From NCBI GenBank assembly GCA_963791885.1, contig CAWBUL010000006.1:1736001-1800000 (forward strand): a stretch of DNA of 64,000 nt, written 5' to 3'. Within the stretch, counting starts at the first letter, position 1; the number at the start of each line of letters is the position of its first letter. The stretch is from CAVSUZ01 sp963791885 (GTDB lineage Bacteria; Pseudomonadota; Alphaproteobacteria; Acetobacterales; Acetobacteraceae). A model generated the notes under the pieces. That model was given only the letters and a program-made list of their open reading frames with translations. It had not been told where the DNA came from and ran no database searches. Shown piece after piece: positions 8,607 to 16,565 of this stretch. Position numbers and translations under genes: made by a program.

Positions 8607-9234
8607 CTACAAAGAAGATATCGAGTCCATAACCTCCTTTGCAGTAACGATAGCAGTCGCGTAGTTCGGGATATTGACCTCAAGAGCTGCTTGCATCTCT
8701 CTATCAGAATAGCTCGCCGTGGCGTCTTTCACGACCGTGACCTCGTAGCCCAGCTCAGCAGCGAAGCGTACCGTCGCCTCGACGCAGGTGTGCGCGATGA
8801 GCCCGACGACAATCAGCTGGTGAATGCCGTGCTTCTTCAGCTGCAGATCAAGATCGGTATTGGCGAAGCCACTGGAGCACCAGTGCTCCTGGATCACGAT
8901 CTCGCCTGGTTGCGGCGCGAACTCGCTTCTGAATTCCCCGCCCCAGGTCCCGTATTCGAAGGCCTTCCGCGACCAGGCCGCCTTCTGGATAGGGGCGATA
9001 TACTTCCAGGTCTCATAGTCTCCCGGACGGTACCGACGATGCGGTACATAGAAGATGCGAAGCCCCGCCTTCCGCGCCGCATTGAGAACCTCCAGCATAT
9101 GGAGAACACAGCCGTTTGCTTCTGCAACAGCCTTGAGGCGGTCCCACACCTTGCCCCCTTCGGAGATGAAATCGTCATAAGGGTCGATCACCAGCAAGGC
9201 GGTGATCTGCTTGTCGGTACGAAGCCTGCGACAT
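8607..9234 (-). CDS. Isochorismatase-like cysteine hydrolase, start unclear
   Basis: The protein has the isochorismatase fold order: the catalytic Asp in LLVIDPYDDF, the middle segment QEHWCSSGFANTDLDL, and the catalytic Cys in GLIAHTCVEATVRFAAELGY. These proteins hydrolyse amide or vinyl-ether bonds in small molecules. At the position of the usual catalytic Lys this protein has Gln/Glu-His (IVIQEHW), so the activity may differ. Homologues are expected to begin around DKQITALLVID, but no start codon lies in that frame. An ATG at 9234 would fit if one base between it and DKQ were extra, so a small indel near the start is suspected. The gene follows the cytochrome P460 gene on the same strand. 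Confidence 0.72.
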
Positions 9235-9249
9235 GGTCTGTTGTCCTCG

Positions 9250-9774
9250 CTAGGGCGCGTAATGGTTGAAGACAAAGTCGCGAGCTTTGACGATCGCATG
9301 GCAGGAAAAACATGTCTTCTGAACCGCCTCACTCGCGACCTTGCCATCGTCGAATTGAGCGAACCCCCAGCCGCCGGTCTTGGCGTATTTGCTTGAGTCC
9401 TTGACCATCACTTGAACGCCGTTCTTCGCTGCGCCAGCCACGAACGACTGGGGATGACCGAAAGCCTCCTTGCTTTCCGCCAACGGGTCGTAACTCCAGG
9501 CAAGCCGGACAATGACCGAGCCGTCCGGGTAAGGAAGCGCCCGCGCCCGAGCTGCCTTGATCGCGACGTCGTTGCCCAGAATGGCGCGAATATCGTTCAG
9601 GTGGCCTGCTTCGTGGGCCACGGAGATCAACTGCCAGTCCCGGTATCCTTGGGGGAGTTCTATTCCCGGGATTGGAGCGGCTTGTTCGCCGACCTGTCCA
9701 AATGCCGAGCCCAGGTAACAGATGAAGCCAGCCACCGCTCCAGTTGCAAAAACCGCAAAAACCATCCGTCTCAT
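9250..9774 (-). CDS. Cytochrome P460 family protein
   Basis: The 174-residue exported protein has a hydrophobic signal segment (MVFAVFATGAVAGFICYLGS) and one heme c site, CFSCH, at residues 155-159 near the C-terminus, as in cytochrome P460. The conserved context includes YRDWQLISVAHE near the start and ARALPYPDG in the middle. P460 proteins oxidise hydroxylamine or detoxify nitrogen oxides in the periplasm, though many homologues are uncharacterised. It lies between chrA and the isochorismatase-like gene on the same strand, with 62 bp after chrA and about 15 bp before the next gene. A joint transcript is likely. Confidence 0.85.
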   Translation of the reverse strand: MRRMVFAVFATGAVAGFICYLGSAFGQVGEQAAPIPGIELPQGYRDWQLISVAHEAGHLNDIRAILGNDVAIKAARARALPYPDGSVIVRLAWSYDPLAESKEAFGHPQSFVAGAAKNGVQVMVKDSSKYAKTGGWGFAQFDDGKVASEAVQKTCFSCHAIVKARDFVFNHYAP

Positions 9775-9836
9775 GCGGTGCCTCCTTCAGAGGTGGGCCG
9801 TGTCACCCTCGTGGCCGAGGGTGGCTCCCCCTCCCG

Positions 9837-11054
9837 TCAGATGGCAACTCCCCCAATGCCGAGCGCCTCGGCAAAACCGGCGCCAAGCAGCACCACAATC
9901 CAAGGCGACACGCTCCATCCCGCAAGCAACAGGAACGCGATCAGCGCAAAAGCGAAGTCGATCGGGCCTGCAACGGCGGGGCGCCACATCGCCTGATACA
10001 GCGCCGCCGCCAGGATCCCGACCACCGCCGCGTTGATGCCGCGCAGCGCCGACTGGATCCGATCGTAGCGGCGCAGCGAGTCCCAGTACGGCAAGAGCCC
10101 GCCAACTAACAGAAATGACGGAAGGAAAATCATGATCAGCGCCAGCAATGCGCCCACCCATCCGTGCGGCGGTTCGCGCATGCTCGCGCCAAGAAACGCA
10201 GCGAACGTAAACAACGGGCCAGGCACCGCCTGTGCCGCGCCATAACCGGCCAGGAACACGTCGTTGCCGATCCATCCCGGCGGCACCACGGCCGACTGCA
10301 GCAGCGGCAGCACCACATGCCCGCCGCCGAACACCAGCGCGCCGGCGCGATAGAAGGCGGCCGCCATGCGCAGCGCGTGATCGCCCGTGAGATCGCCCAA
10401 GACCGGCAGTATGACGAGCAGCAGCACGAACCCGGCGATCAGCCCAATGGCCAGTGCGTGCGAGACATCGCCACTCAGCAGACGCTCATGTGATTGCGCC
10501 GGCCCCGACGGAACACGCAGCAGCAACAGACCGGCCACCGCGCCTAGCACGATTGCGCCGACCTGGCCGGCCGGGCCCCAGGCCACCAGCGAGATCGTTG
10601 CGGCCGCAACCGCAAGCGTCGCGCGCTCACGGTCAGGGCACAGGCTGCGCGCCATCTGCCACACCGCCTGCGCGACCACCGCGACCGCGACGAGCTTCAA
10701 ACCCCGCAGCCACGGTGCGTTCGCAATATCGCCCAGCCTGGCGATACCGTATCCGAACGCCGCCATCAGCAGCGCGGAGGGCACCGTGAAGCCGATCCAC
10801 GCGCACAACATCCCCAGTGCGCCCGCGCGGCGCAGACCGATGGCCATGCCGAGCTGGCTGGAAGCGGGGCCCGGCATGAACTGACACAGCGCAAGCAGGT
10901 CGGCGAAACTCTGCTCGCTCAGCCATCCGCGTTGCTGCACGAACGCGGTCCGGAAATAGCCGATATGCGCCACCGGACCGCCGAAAGATGTACACCCCAG
11001 CCGTAGAAAGGCCGTCAGCACCTCCAGCGGCGTGCCATCACGCTGATCCCGCAC
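9837..11054 (-). CDS. chrA: Chromate transporter ChrA, full-length two-domain form
   Basis: The protein of about 405 residues has two CHR domains. The first begins with EVLTAFLRLGCTSFGGPVAH and contains CQFMPGPASSQLGM. The second contains AGALVFGGGHVVLPLL and AAQAVPGPLFTFAAFLG. Many transmembrane helices are evident, so it is an inner-membrane carrier of the type that exports chromate in exchange for sulfate. The start used is GTG 11054, because GAGGTC lies upstream at good spacing and this avoids an overlap with the permease gene. ATG starts at 11105 and 11093 are also open. The gene follows the ABC permease by about 10 bp. Substrate assignment rests on the family only. Confidence 0.9.
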   Translation of the reverse strand: MRDQRDGTPLEVLTAFLRLGCTSFGGPVAHIGYFRTAFVQQRGWLSEQSFADLLALCQFMPGPASSQLGMAIGLRRAGALGMLCAWIGFTVPSALLMAAFGYGIARLGDIANAPWLRGLKLVAVAVVAQAVWQMARSLCPDRERATLAVAAATISLVAWGPAGQVGAIVLGAVAGLLLLRVPSGPAQSHERLLSGDVSHALAIGLIAGFVLLLVILPVLGDLTGDHALRMAAAFYRAGALVFGGGHVVLPLLQSAVVPPGWIGNDVFLAGYGAAQAVPGPLFTFAAFLGASMREPPHGWVGALLALIMIFLPSFLLVGGLLPYWDSLRRYDRIQSALRGINAAVVGILAAALYQAMWRPAVAGPIDFAFALIAFLLLAGWSVSPWIVVLLGAGFAEALGIGGVAI

Positions 11055-11064
11055 GATCGAGACC

Positions 11065-11727
11065 TCAGTGTCCCTTGGCCTGCGACCGTTCATACCACTG
11101 CGCAAGCAACGTGCTGGGAAACAGCAGCGCGAAATAAATTAGCGCCACGACAGTATAGACTTCCAGCGGGCGATATGTGGTCTCCGTCACCACTGTGCCC
11201 TGATAGAGCAGGTCGGGCACGGCGATGACGGAGACGAGCGACGTGTTCTTGAGCTGTGTGATGGACTGGCTGACGAAGGGCGGGATCATCCGGCGCACCG
11301 CCTGGGGTAAGATAACCAGTCGCATCATCCGCCACCGACTTAGACCGAGCGCGCGTGCCGCGTCCCACTGTCCCCGCTCGATGGAAACGATGCCGCCGCG
11401 GAAAATCTCCGCGTAGAACACGCCCGTATACATTGACAGCGTCGCGACGGCCGCCGCCGTAGCCGGAATCTGGATGTTCAGCAGCGCTGGCAGCGCATAG
11501 TACACCCAGATGATCTGCACCAGCAGCGGCGTGCAGCGGAATGCCTCCGTCAACCCGATCAGTGGCCAGTTCAGCAGCTTGAACCGGGTAAGTCGGCCCA
11601 TGCCGATGAGCAAACCGACGATCAGGCCAAGGAAGACGGATCCGATGGTGAACGCCAAAGTGACGAGCGCGCCGCGCCACAGCAGCGGCAGATACTGTCC
11701 CAGGAACGAGAAGTTCCAGTGATACAT
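11065..11727 (-). CDS. Polar amino acid ABC transporter permease
   Basis: The 220-residue membrane protein belongs to the His/Glu/Gln/Arg/opine permease group. It has the EAA loop (GQWDAARALGLSRWRMMRLVILPQA, of which DAARALGLS contacts the ATPase) and the N-terminal pattern GALVTLAFTIGSVFLGL. Five transmembrane helices are likely. It follows the binding-protein gene at 11765-12601. No ATP-binding subunit and no second permease is present nearby, so the pump is incomplete here and must use an ATPase encoded elsewhere, or may act as a homodimer. chrA follows directly. Confidence 0.9.
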   Translation of the reverse strand: MYHWNFSFLGQYLPLLWRGALVTLAFTIGSVFLGLIVGLLIGMGRLTRFKLLNWPLIGLTEAFRCTPLLVQIIWVYYALPALLNIQIPATAAAVATLSMYTGVFYAEIFRGGIVSIERGQWDAARALGLSRWRMMRLVILPQAVRRMIPPFVSQSITQLKNTSLVSVIAVPDLLYQGTVVTETTYRPLEVYTVVALIYFALLFPSTLLAQWYERSQAKGH

Positions 11728-11764
11728 TATCGTCCGTACCGGGCGGGCGCGATCACAGCGTGCG

Positions 11765-12601
11765 TCAGAACGTCAGGTCGGGCGGGAACTGATCCGGCTT
11801 GACGCCCATTTTCTCCAGGTTGGCGATCAGCCATTCCCGCAACTGCCCTGTGCCACGGTTCATATCCAGCCACGCGTTGATGACAGTGGCGAAGCCGGAA
11901 TACTGCTCCTGAATGCCCAGGCAGGATGGCAGGGCGACATTCGGGCTGCTCAGCAGATAGTACTTGCCGATGCTGGGGTTTTTGCCGATCGCGGACAGCC
12001 CGAGCATGGCCGCCAGGATCACCACGTCCACCCGCCCGGTCTGCAACGCCAGGATGGCCTGGTCCGTGTTCGGAAATCCCATGTTCTGCGCATTCGGGCA
12101 GAACCGCTTGGCCAGCGTTTCATGCAGCGAGCCGATATCATAGGCGATCCGGATATTCGGCTTGTTCAGATCGTCCCAAGTCTTCGGCGATAGCGTCTTG
12201 CTGACGCAGCCGAACGGATGGATCAGCATCGGATGTGTAAATCCGATCGACAAGGCGCGCTCCGGCGTCGGATTGAGTGCGAACCCCAGATCCACCTTGT
12301 TGGTCTGTAGGTCGAGGACCGAGGTGCCGTAGGTCGCCTCCACCCACTCGATCTTGGCGTCGAAAACCTTCGCCAGGCTATTGGCCATATCGACGCAGGC
12401 ACCGGTCCATTCGCCGCTGGAAATGTCCTTGCTGAAATAGGGCATCTGTCCGCTCAGCGCCGCGATACGAATCGTCTTGCTGCGCTGGATGCGCGCCAAT
12501 GTGGTTTCGTTCGCCGTCTGCGCGTGAGCCGCGGTGACGAAGCCAGCGGGAAGCAGCGCCGCGCCGGCCGCGAGGCCGCGCCGGCCCATCCTGTTTGTCA
12601 T
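11765..12601 (-). CDS. Amino acid ABC transporter substrate-binding protein (SBP family 3)
   Basis: The 278-residue periplasmic binding protein has a twin-arginine-like signal (MGRRGLAAGAALLPAGFVTAAHA). The mature part follows the family 3 layout: KTIRIAALSGQMPYFSK, GACVDMANSLAKVF and KVDLGFALNPTPERALSIGFTHP. It would deliver an amino acid or related compound to the permease encoded 37 bp downstream. Its start lies directly after a 4 x 66 bp palindromic array, so leader transcription may pass through strong hairpins. The ligand cannot be deduced from the sequence. Confidence 0.9.
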   Translation of the reverse strand: MTNRMGRRGLAAGAALLPAGFVTAAHAQTANETTLARIQRSKTIRIAALSGQMPYFSKDISSGEWTGACVDMANSLAKVFDAKIEWVEATYGTSVLDLQTNKVDLGFALNPTPERALSIGFTHPMLIHPFGCVSKTLSPKTWDDLNKPNIRIAYDIGSLHETLAKRFCPNAQNMGFPNTDQAILALQTGRVDVVILAAMLGLSAIGKNPSIGKYYLLSSPNVALPSCLGIQEQYSGFATVINAWLDMNRGTGQLREWLIANLEKMGVKPDQFPPDLTF

Positions 12602-12638
12602 GTCCTCTCCCTGTTTCGGTATACAGTGGACGGATGCT

Positions 12639-12886
12639 AGAGCGGATCGCGCTTGACTGGAACCGCCTGCGGTTCCAGGAGCGCGTGAATCTGCTCGTAA
12701 AAGGGCGGCGGATCGCGCTTGACTGGGACCGCCTGCGGTTCCAGGAGCGCGTGAATCTGCTCGTAAAAGGGCGGCGGATCGCGCTTGACTGGAACCGCCT
12801 GCGGTTCCAGGGGCGCGTAAATCTGCTCGTAAAAGGGCGGCGGATCGCGCTTGACTGGAACCGGCCTGCGGTTCCAGGAGCGCGCC
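12639..12886. repeat. Tandem array of 66 bp REP-like palindromes (three full copies and one partial)
   Basis: Units start at 12643, 12709, 12775 and 12841, exactly 66 bp apart, and the last is cut off where the dehydrogenase gene ends. Each unit has outer arms GAGCGGATCGCGC and GCGCGTGAATCTGCTC and inner arms ACTGGAACCGC and GCGGTTCCAG, so it can fold into a long two-part hairpin. Because 66 is a multiple of three, frames stay open through the array on both strands, which creates false repetitive ORFs. The outer arms match the array at 4174. Confidence 0.95.
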
Positions 12887-13813
12887 TCAGTCGGGCTGCG
12901 AGGCCTTGTGGGCAAGCAGCGCCATCAGCCGCCGGTCGCGCCATTCCTGCCGGATCGGCAGCATGTTGGCCGGCAATTCCGCCCGTCGCGCCGCGGTCAG
13001 CTTCTCGATCAGCTCCTTGGTCCAGCGCCGCGGCTTCATCTCCCGCTGCATCGTCGCGAACAGCCCAGTGTAGCGGGCGCAATAATCCGCCACACCACCC
13101 GGAGCGTTCAGATCGATCGTTTCGAACGGCCCCATGAAGGACCAGCGCAGCCCGAGCCCCTGCTTGACCGTGGTGTCCAGGTCGGCAGGCGAGATCACCC
13201 CGTCATCCACCAGCCGCACCGCTTCGGCAAGCAGCGCACCCTGCAGGCGATTCAGGGCAAACCCCGCCACTTCCTTGTTCACCGTCACGGGTGCCTGGCC
13301 GGCCTGCAGCATCAGCGCGCGCGTGCGCTCCACCACGGTCGGATCGGTCCATGGCGCCGGGCACAACTCCACCAGCGGCACCAGATAGGGCGGATTGACC
13401 GGATGCACGACCAGGCATCTCGCCCTGCCGGGAAGGCTCTCCGTGAAAGCGCTTGCCAGAATGCCGCTGGTGGAACTCGCGAGCACCGTTTCCGGCGGCG
13501 TCAGCGCATCGAGCTTGGCGAACAGCCCCTGCTTCTCCTTCACCCGCTCCGGCCCGTTCTCCTGCACATAATCCGCTCCCTCCAGCGCCTGCTCCAGGGT
13601 CTCGGCGGGCATGATACGGGCGAGCACCGTCAGCGGCCCCTCCGACAGCAACCCGGCGATGGCCAGTTCCGGCAGCCGCTCGTGGATGAAGCCGATCGCC
13701 GCCTGGGTCTGCGCGAAGGAGATGTCCCACAATCCGACCGTGAACCCCGCGCGGGCGAACACGATCGACCATGCGCGCCCGATCAGGCCGGCGCCGATGA
13801 CCGCAATCTTCAT
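12887..13813 (-). CDS. 3-hydroxyacyl-CoA dehydrogenase family protein (lambda-crystallin / carnitine dehydrogenase-like)
   Basis: The 308-residue protein has an N-terminal NAD-binding Rossmann fold (KIAVIGAGLIGRAWSIVFAR), the catalytic region LASSTSGILASAF and VVHPVNPPYLVPLVEL, and a C-terminal all-helical domain (GFALNRLQGALLAEAVRLVDDG). This is the single-function form seen in lambda-crystallin-like and L-carnitine dehydrogenases, not the large fatty-acid multienzyme. The start ATG 13813 overlaps the stop of the amidohydrolase gene (ATGA), so the two enzymes probably act on the same compound. The 66 bp array abuts its stop codon. Confidence 0.88.
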   Translation of the reverse strand: MKIAVIGAGLIGRAWSIVFARAGFTVGLWDISFAQTQAAIGFIHERLPELAIAGLLSEGPLTVLARIMPAETLEQALEGADYVQENGPERVKEKQGLFAKLDALTPPETVLASSTSGILASAFTESLPGRARCLVVHPVNPPYLVPLVELCPAPWTDPTVVERTRALMLQAGQAPVTVNKEVAGFALNRLQGALLAEAVRLVDDGVISPADLDTTVKQGLGLRWSFMGPFETIDLNAPGGVADYCARYTGLFATMQREMKPRRWTKELIEKLTAARRAELPANMLPIRQEWRDRRLMALLAHKASQPD

Positions 13814-14865
13814 AGGCCGAACACCATGCGCGCATTGCCACCGGCGATCATGTTCGTCGCAACGGGATCGAGCGTACGGGCGGACGCAAGGTGCGCCAGC
13901 GGATCGTATTCCCCCATGTCGTATGGATAATCGGTGCCGAGCATCACGTGGCTCGCACCAAACAACCCGACCAGCGCATCCAGCTGATGCGGCGTGAAGA
14001 CAATTGCGTCCACGTAGATGCGCTTCAGATACGTGGTCGGCGGATCGGTCAGCGTGCCGTGGCTGTCGCTTCGCGCGCCCCAAGCATGGTCGATGCGGCC
14101 GGAATACGCCGGCAGATATCCCCCACCATGCACCGCCACCAGTTTGAGGCTGGGATGGCGCTGCAGCACGCCGTCGAAGATCAGGTAATGCAGCGCCATC
14201 GTCGTATCGAACGGATTGCCGATCACATTGTTGAAGTAATAGCGGCCGAACCGCCGCGCCTCGGTGAAACCGGCCGGATGGATCATCACGGCGGTATCGA
14301 GCGCTTCGGCCTTGGCCCAGAACGGCGCGAAATCCGCATCGGAGATTTCCTTCTCCCCCACATGCGTCAGGATCTGCACGCCCTTGAAGCCAAGCTGGCG
14401 CACGCAGCGTTCTAGCTCCGTCGCTGCCGCTTCGCCGCCCGCCTGCAGCGGCACGGTGCCGAGCGGCGCCAGGCGATCGGGACGCTGCGCGACGAATGCC
14501 GCTACACCATCATTCACCATTTGCGTTGCGCGCACCGCCAGATCCGGCGCCACCGCGTAACCGCATTGGGGCGGAGCGGGCGAGACGATCTGGATGTCGA
14601 TGCCCATCGCGTCGAGATCCGTCAGGCGCCGATCGAGATCCGTGAGGTGACGATCCCGCTCCTCATCCTGGCGCCGGGTCAGGATACGCGTATCCTCACT
14701 GTAGAACTGCGTGCGCGGGTCCGCGACAAGGTGAGGGCGGACAAGATCGGCAGCGCTTCGGATCAGCACATGACCATGCATGTCGACGACCGGGCCGGTG
14801 ACCCGGGCGCGCGGGCCTTCCGCGCGGGCAGCGGTCGGCGCGTAGCGGTTCCAAAGCTCGGGCAT
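13810..14865 (-). CDS. Amidohydrolase family 2 (ACMSD-like decarboxylase or hydrolase)
   Basis: The 351-residue TIM-barrel metalloenzyme has the metal-binding start DMHGH, followed by IQIVSPAPPQCGYA, KGVQILTHVG, AVMIHPAGF, VAVHGGGYLPAY and the late Asp in LGTDYPYDMGEYDP. This order is that of aminocarboxymuconate-semialdehyde decarboxylase and related decarboxylases that use one zinc. It is the first gene of a coupled pair with the hydroxyacyl-CoA dehydrogenase, and the ABC binding protein and permease lie downstream. A catabolic operon for a small carboxylic compound is a reasonable inference. The substrate is unknown. Confidence 0.85.
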   Translation of the reverse strand: MPELWNRYAPTAARAEGPRARVTGPVVDMHGHVLIRSAADLVRPHLVADPRTQFYSEDTRILTRRQDEERDRHLTDLDRRLTDLDAMGIDIQIVSPAPPQCGYAVAPDLAVRATQMVNDGVAAFVAQRPDRLAPLGTVPLQAGGEAAATELERCVRQLGFKGVQILTHVGEKEISDADFAPFWAKAEALDTAVMIHPAGFTEARRFGRYYFNNVIGNPFDTTMALHYLIFDGVLQRHPSLKLVAVHGGGYLPAYSGRIDHAWGARSDSHGTLTDPPTTYLKRIYVDAIVFTPHQLDALVGLFGASHVMLGTDYPYDMGEYDPLAHLASARTLDPVATNMIAGGNARMVFGL

Positions 14866-14963
14866 ACGGCGAGGGCTCCTGATGGATCCCGAAGAATATC
14901 AGGAGCGGGCCGCGAACAAAAACCGGCGGGTTCGGGCCCCCGCCGGTTCTGCATCTTCAGGAT

Positions 14964-15101
14964 TTAGCCGTTATTGCCGTTGTTCCGGATGGTCCCGTTG
15001 CCGAACAGGCCGCGGCCATTGTTGTTCTGGCTATTGTTGTTGCTGTACCAGCCGCCGTTGCCATTGCCGTTCCCGTTATTGGGATAGTTTGTCTCGTTGT
15101 A
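14964..15101 (-). pseudogene. Severed 3' end of the PRC-barrel gene
   Basis: This stretch reads in one frame as an Asn/Gly-rich tail (PNNGNGNGNGGWYSNNNSQ and onward) ending at TAA 14964-14966. Removing the IS at 15102-15965 and one copy of the TA duplication joins it in frame to the PRC-barrel gene, giving LPVFHYNETNYPNN at the junction. It is therefore the lost C-terminus of that gene and now has no start of its own. Confidence 0.85.
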
Positions 15102-15965
15102 GGGCGAAGACCCAATTGGGTTATTGCCAAATCAATAGGTTGTTGATTCCCTGTGGTCGGAGTTTGCATCGATTCGGGGCAGCATGGTCACAGGGTATTT
15201 CTGGTTGAGCGACGGGCAGTGGGAGAAGATTGACCCATTGCTGCCCGTCTACATACGCGGCAAGCGACGGGTGGATGATCGGCGCGTGATCAGCGGCATC
15301 ATCCAAGTCATCATCTCCGGTTGCCGATGGTCCGACGCACCGTTGGAATATGGGCCACGCAAGACACTGTATAATCGGTTCGTGCGCTGGGCAGTGCGCG
15401 GGATCTGGGAGCGTGTGTTCATGGAACTTGCGCGCGCCGGCGGCCCGCCGGCCGAAGCCTTGCTGGACAGCACGCATATCAAGGTCCACCGGTCGGCCAG
15501 CGCCGGGCGGCGAAAAAGGGGGGTTCGCGTGGGATCGGGACGAGCCGCGGCGGGCGCAATACCAAAATCCATCTGATCGCTGATGCTCACGGCCGACCCA
15601 AGGTCATCGCGCTGACCGGCGGTGAGCGCCACGATAGCGTGCCGGCGCAGGCAATGTTGGCTCGACTGCCGCCCGACCTGCGCGTGATCGCCGATGCCGC
15701 TTACGACAGTGCCGAATTGCGCCGTTGGCTGGCGGACCGCGGCAGCCGCGTCATCATCCCCAACCGCAAGAACCGAAAGCAGCCCTATCCGTTCGACGCC
15801 GTCACCTATAGGCGGCGCAATATCGTCGAACGCACCTTCTGCCGCCTCAAGGACTTTCGACGCCTGGCAACGCGCTACGATCGGCTCGACGAAACTTTCG
15901 TCTCCACCCTCTGCATCGCCGCCGCCCTTGCCTACTTCCTCAAGTAGTCAGATAAGTCTTCGCCC
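15102..15965 (+). mobile_element. IS5-family (IS427-like) insertion sequence
   Basis: The 864 bp element has inverted ends GGGCGAAGAC on the left and GTCTTCGCCC on the right, flanked by TA at 15100-15101 and 15966-15967. Its size, its TA target and its two-frame transposase fit the IS427 group of IS5. It is inserted in the 3' part of the PRC-barrel gene. Confidence 0.9.
15184..15947 (+). CDS. IS5-family transposase, two frames joined by -1 frameshift
   Basis: The first frame (15184-15576) encodes the N-terminal DUF4096-like domain (FWLSDGQWEKIDPLLP) and the first catalytic Asp in LLDSTHIKVHRS. The second frame, to 15947, contains RGGRNTKIHLIADAHGRPK, the second Asp in VIADAAYDSAELRRWL and the Glu in IVERTFCRLKDFRRLATRYD. 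A slip of -1 on A AAA AAG in the run of five A and six G (15513-15523) joins them with no missing residues. That is the usual programmed frameshift of this group, so the gene is probably functional. Confidence 0.9.
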
Positions 15966-16450
15966 TAGTGGAATACCGGCAGTGTATTGAGTTGCGCTTG
16001 CGTGGCGGTCGGCAGCACCAGCTTGTCGTCGCCTCGCGCGTTCGAATCGCCCAGGACGAAATTCTGGAAGGGGACCGCAACCTTCTTGTTGTTGGTGGAA
16101 ACGATGGCCCACACCCCGTTGCGGCCGATCAGCACATCGCTGACCGACCCGATATTCTGGTCGTGATCGTCGTGTATCGTGGTGCCGATGAACTTGCTTG
16201 CGCGCACGTCCCCGTTGTCGGCCAGCAGCGGGTTACGCTGCGACGGACGCTGATTGCTGGCATTATTATTATTATTGTTGTTGTTGTTGGGAAGAGGCGT
16301 TGGCGTGCCGGAATAGCCCCCGTAGCCAATGTTTCCGACGTTGCTGTTCCAGCCTGCGGTGTTGCCGTTGTTGTTCTGTGCCATCGCCAAGCCAGGCGCG
16401 GCCATCAATGCAGCGGTCAGAACCGTACCCGCGAGATAACATTTTGACAT
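15965..16450 (-). CDS. Exported PRC-barrel protein, C-terminus removed by an IS
   Basis: The 161-residue exported protein has a signal peptide (CYLAGTVLTAALMAAPGLAMA), an Asn-rich linker with a run of nine Asn, and a PRC-barrel domain (ASKFIGTTIHDDHDQNIGSV, then DVLIGRNGVWAIVS). PRC barrels occur in photosynthetic reaction-centre H subunits, RimM and many small exported proteins of unknown role. The present stop TAG comes from the IS end. Without the IS the protein would continue for about 45 more Asn/Gly-rich residues. The core domain is complete, so the protein may still work. The poly-Asn run is encoded by AAC and AAT triplets (16262-16290) and may vary in length. Confidence 0.85.
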   Translation of the reverse strand: MSKCYLAGTVLTAALMAAPGLAMAQNNNGNTAGWNSNVGNIGYGGYSGTPTPLPNNNNNNNNNASNQRPSQRNPLLADNGDVRASKFIGTTIHDDHDQNIGSVSDVLIGRNGVWAIVSTNNKKVAVPFQNFVLGDSNARGDDKLVLPTATQAQLNTLPVFH

Positions 16451-16565
16451 TGTGATGACTCCTCTCAGACCGAAAACGCGAATCTCTGGAGAGGAACAAC
16501 CGGAGCCCCGATACCGTTTGTCGGTTGACCCGATGTGAATGGAGCGCGGTAACGATACGCCGCAG

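Noticed and set aside
12595..13137. Repetitive proteins encoded on both strands through the 66 bp array
   Set aside because: The frames stay open only because the period is a multiple of three. They run over the dehydrogenase gene and have no start context or family features.
15184..15947. IS5 transposase as a pseudogene
   Set aside because: The frame break lies exactly at a slippery A/G run and a -1 slip gives the complete protein, the normal arrangement in this IS group.
16493..16518. EcfG-like general stress promoter (GGAAC, 17 bp, CGTT)
   Set aside because: It points to the plus strand, where the next feature is the 3' end of a minus-strand gene. The PRC-barrel gene is transcribed the other way.
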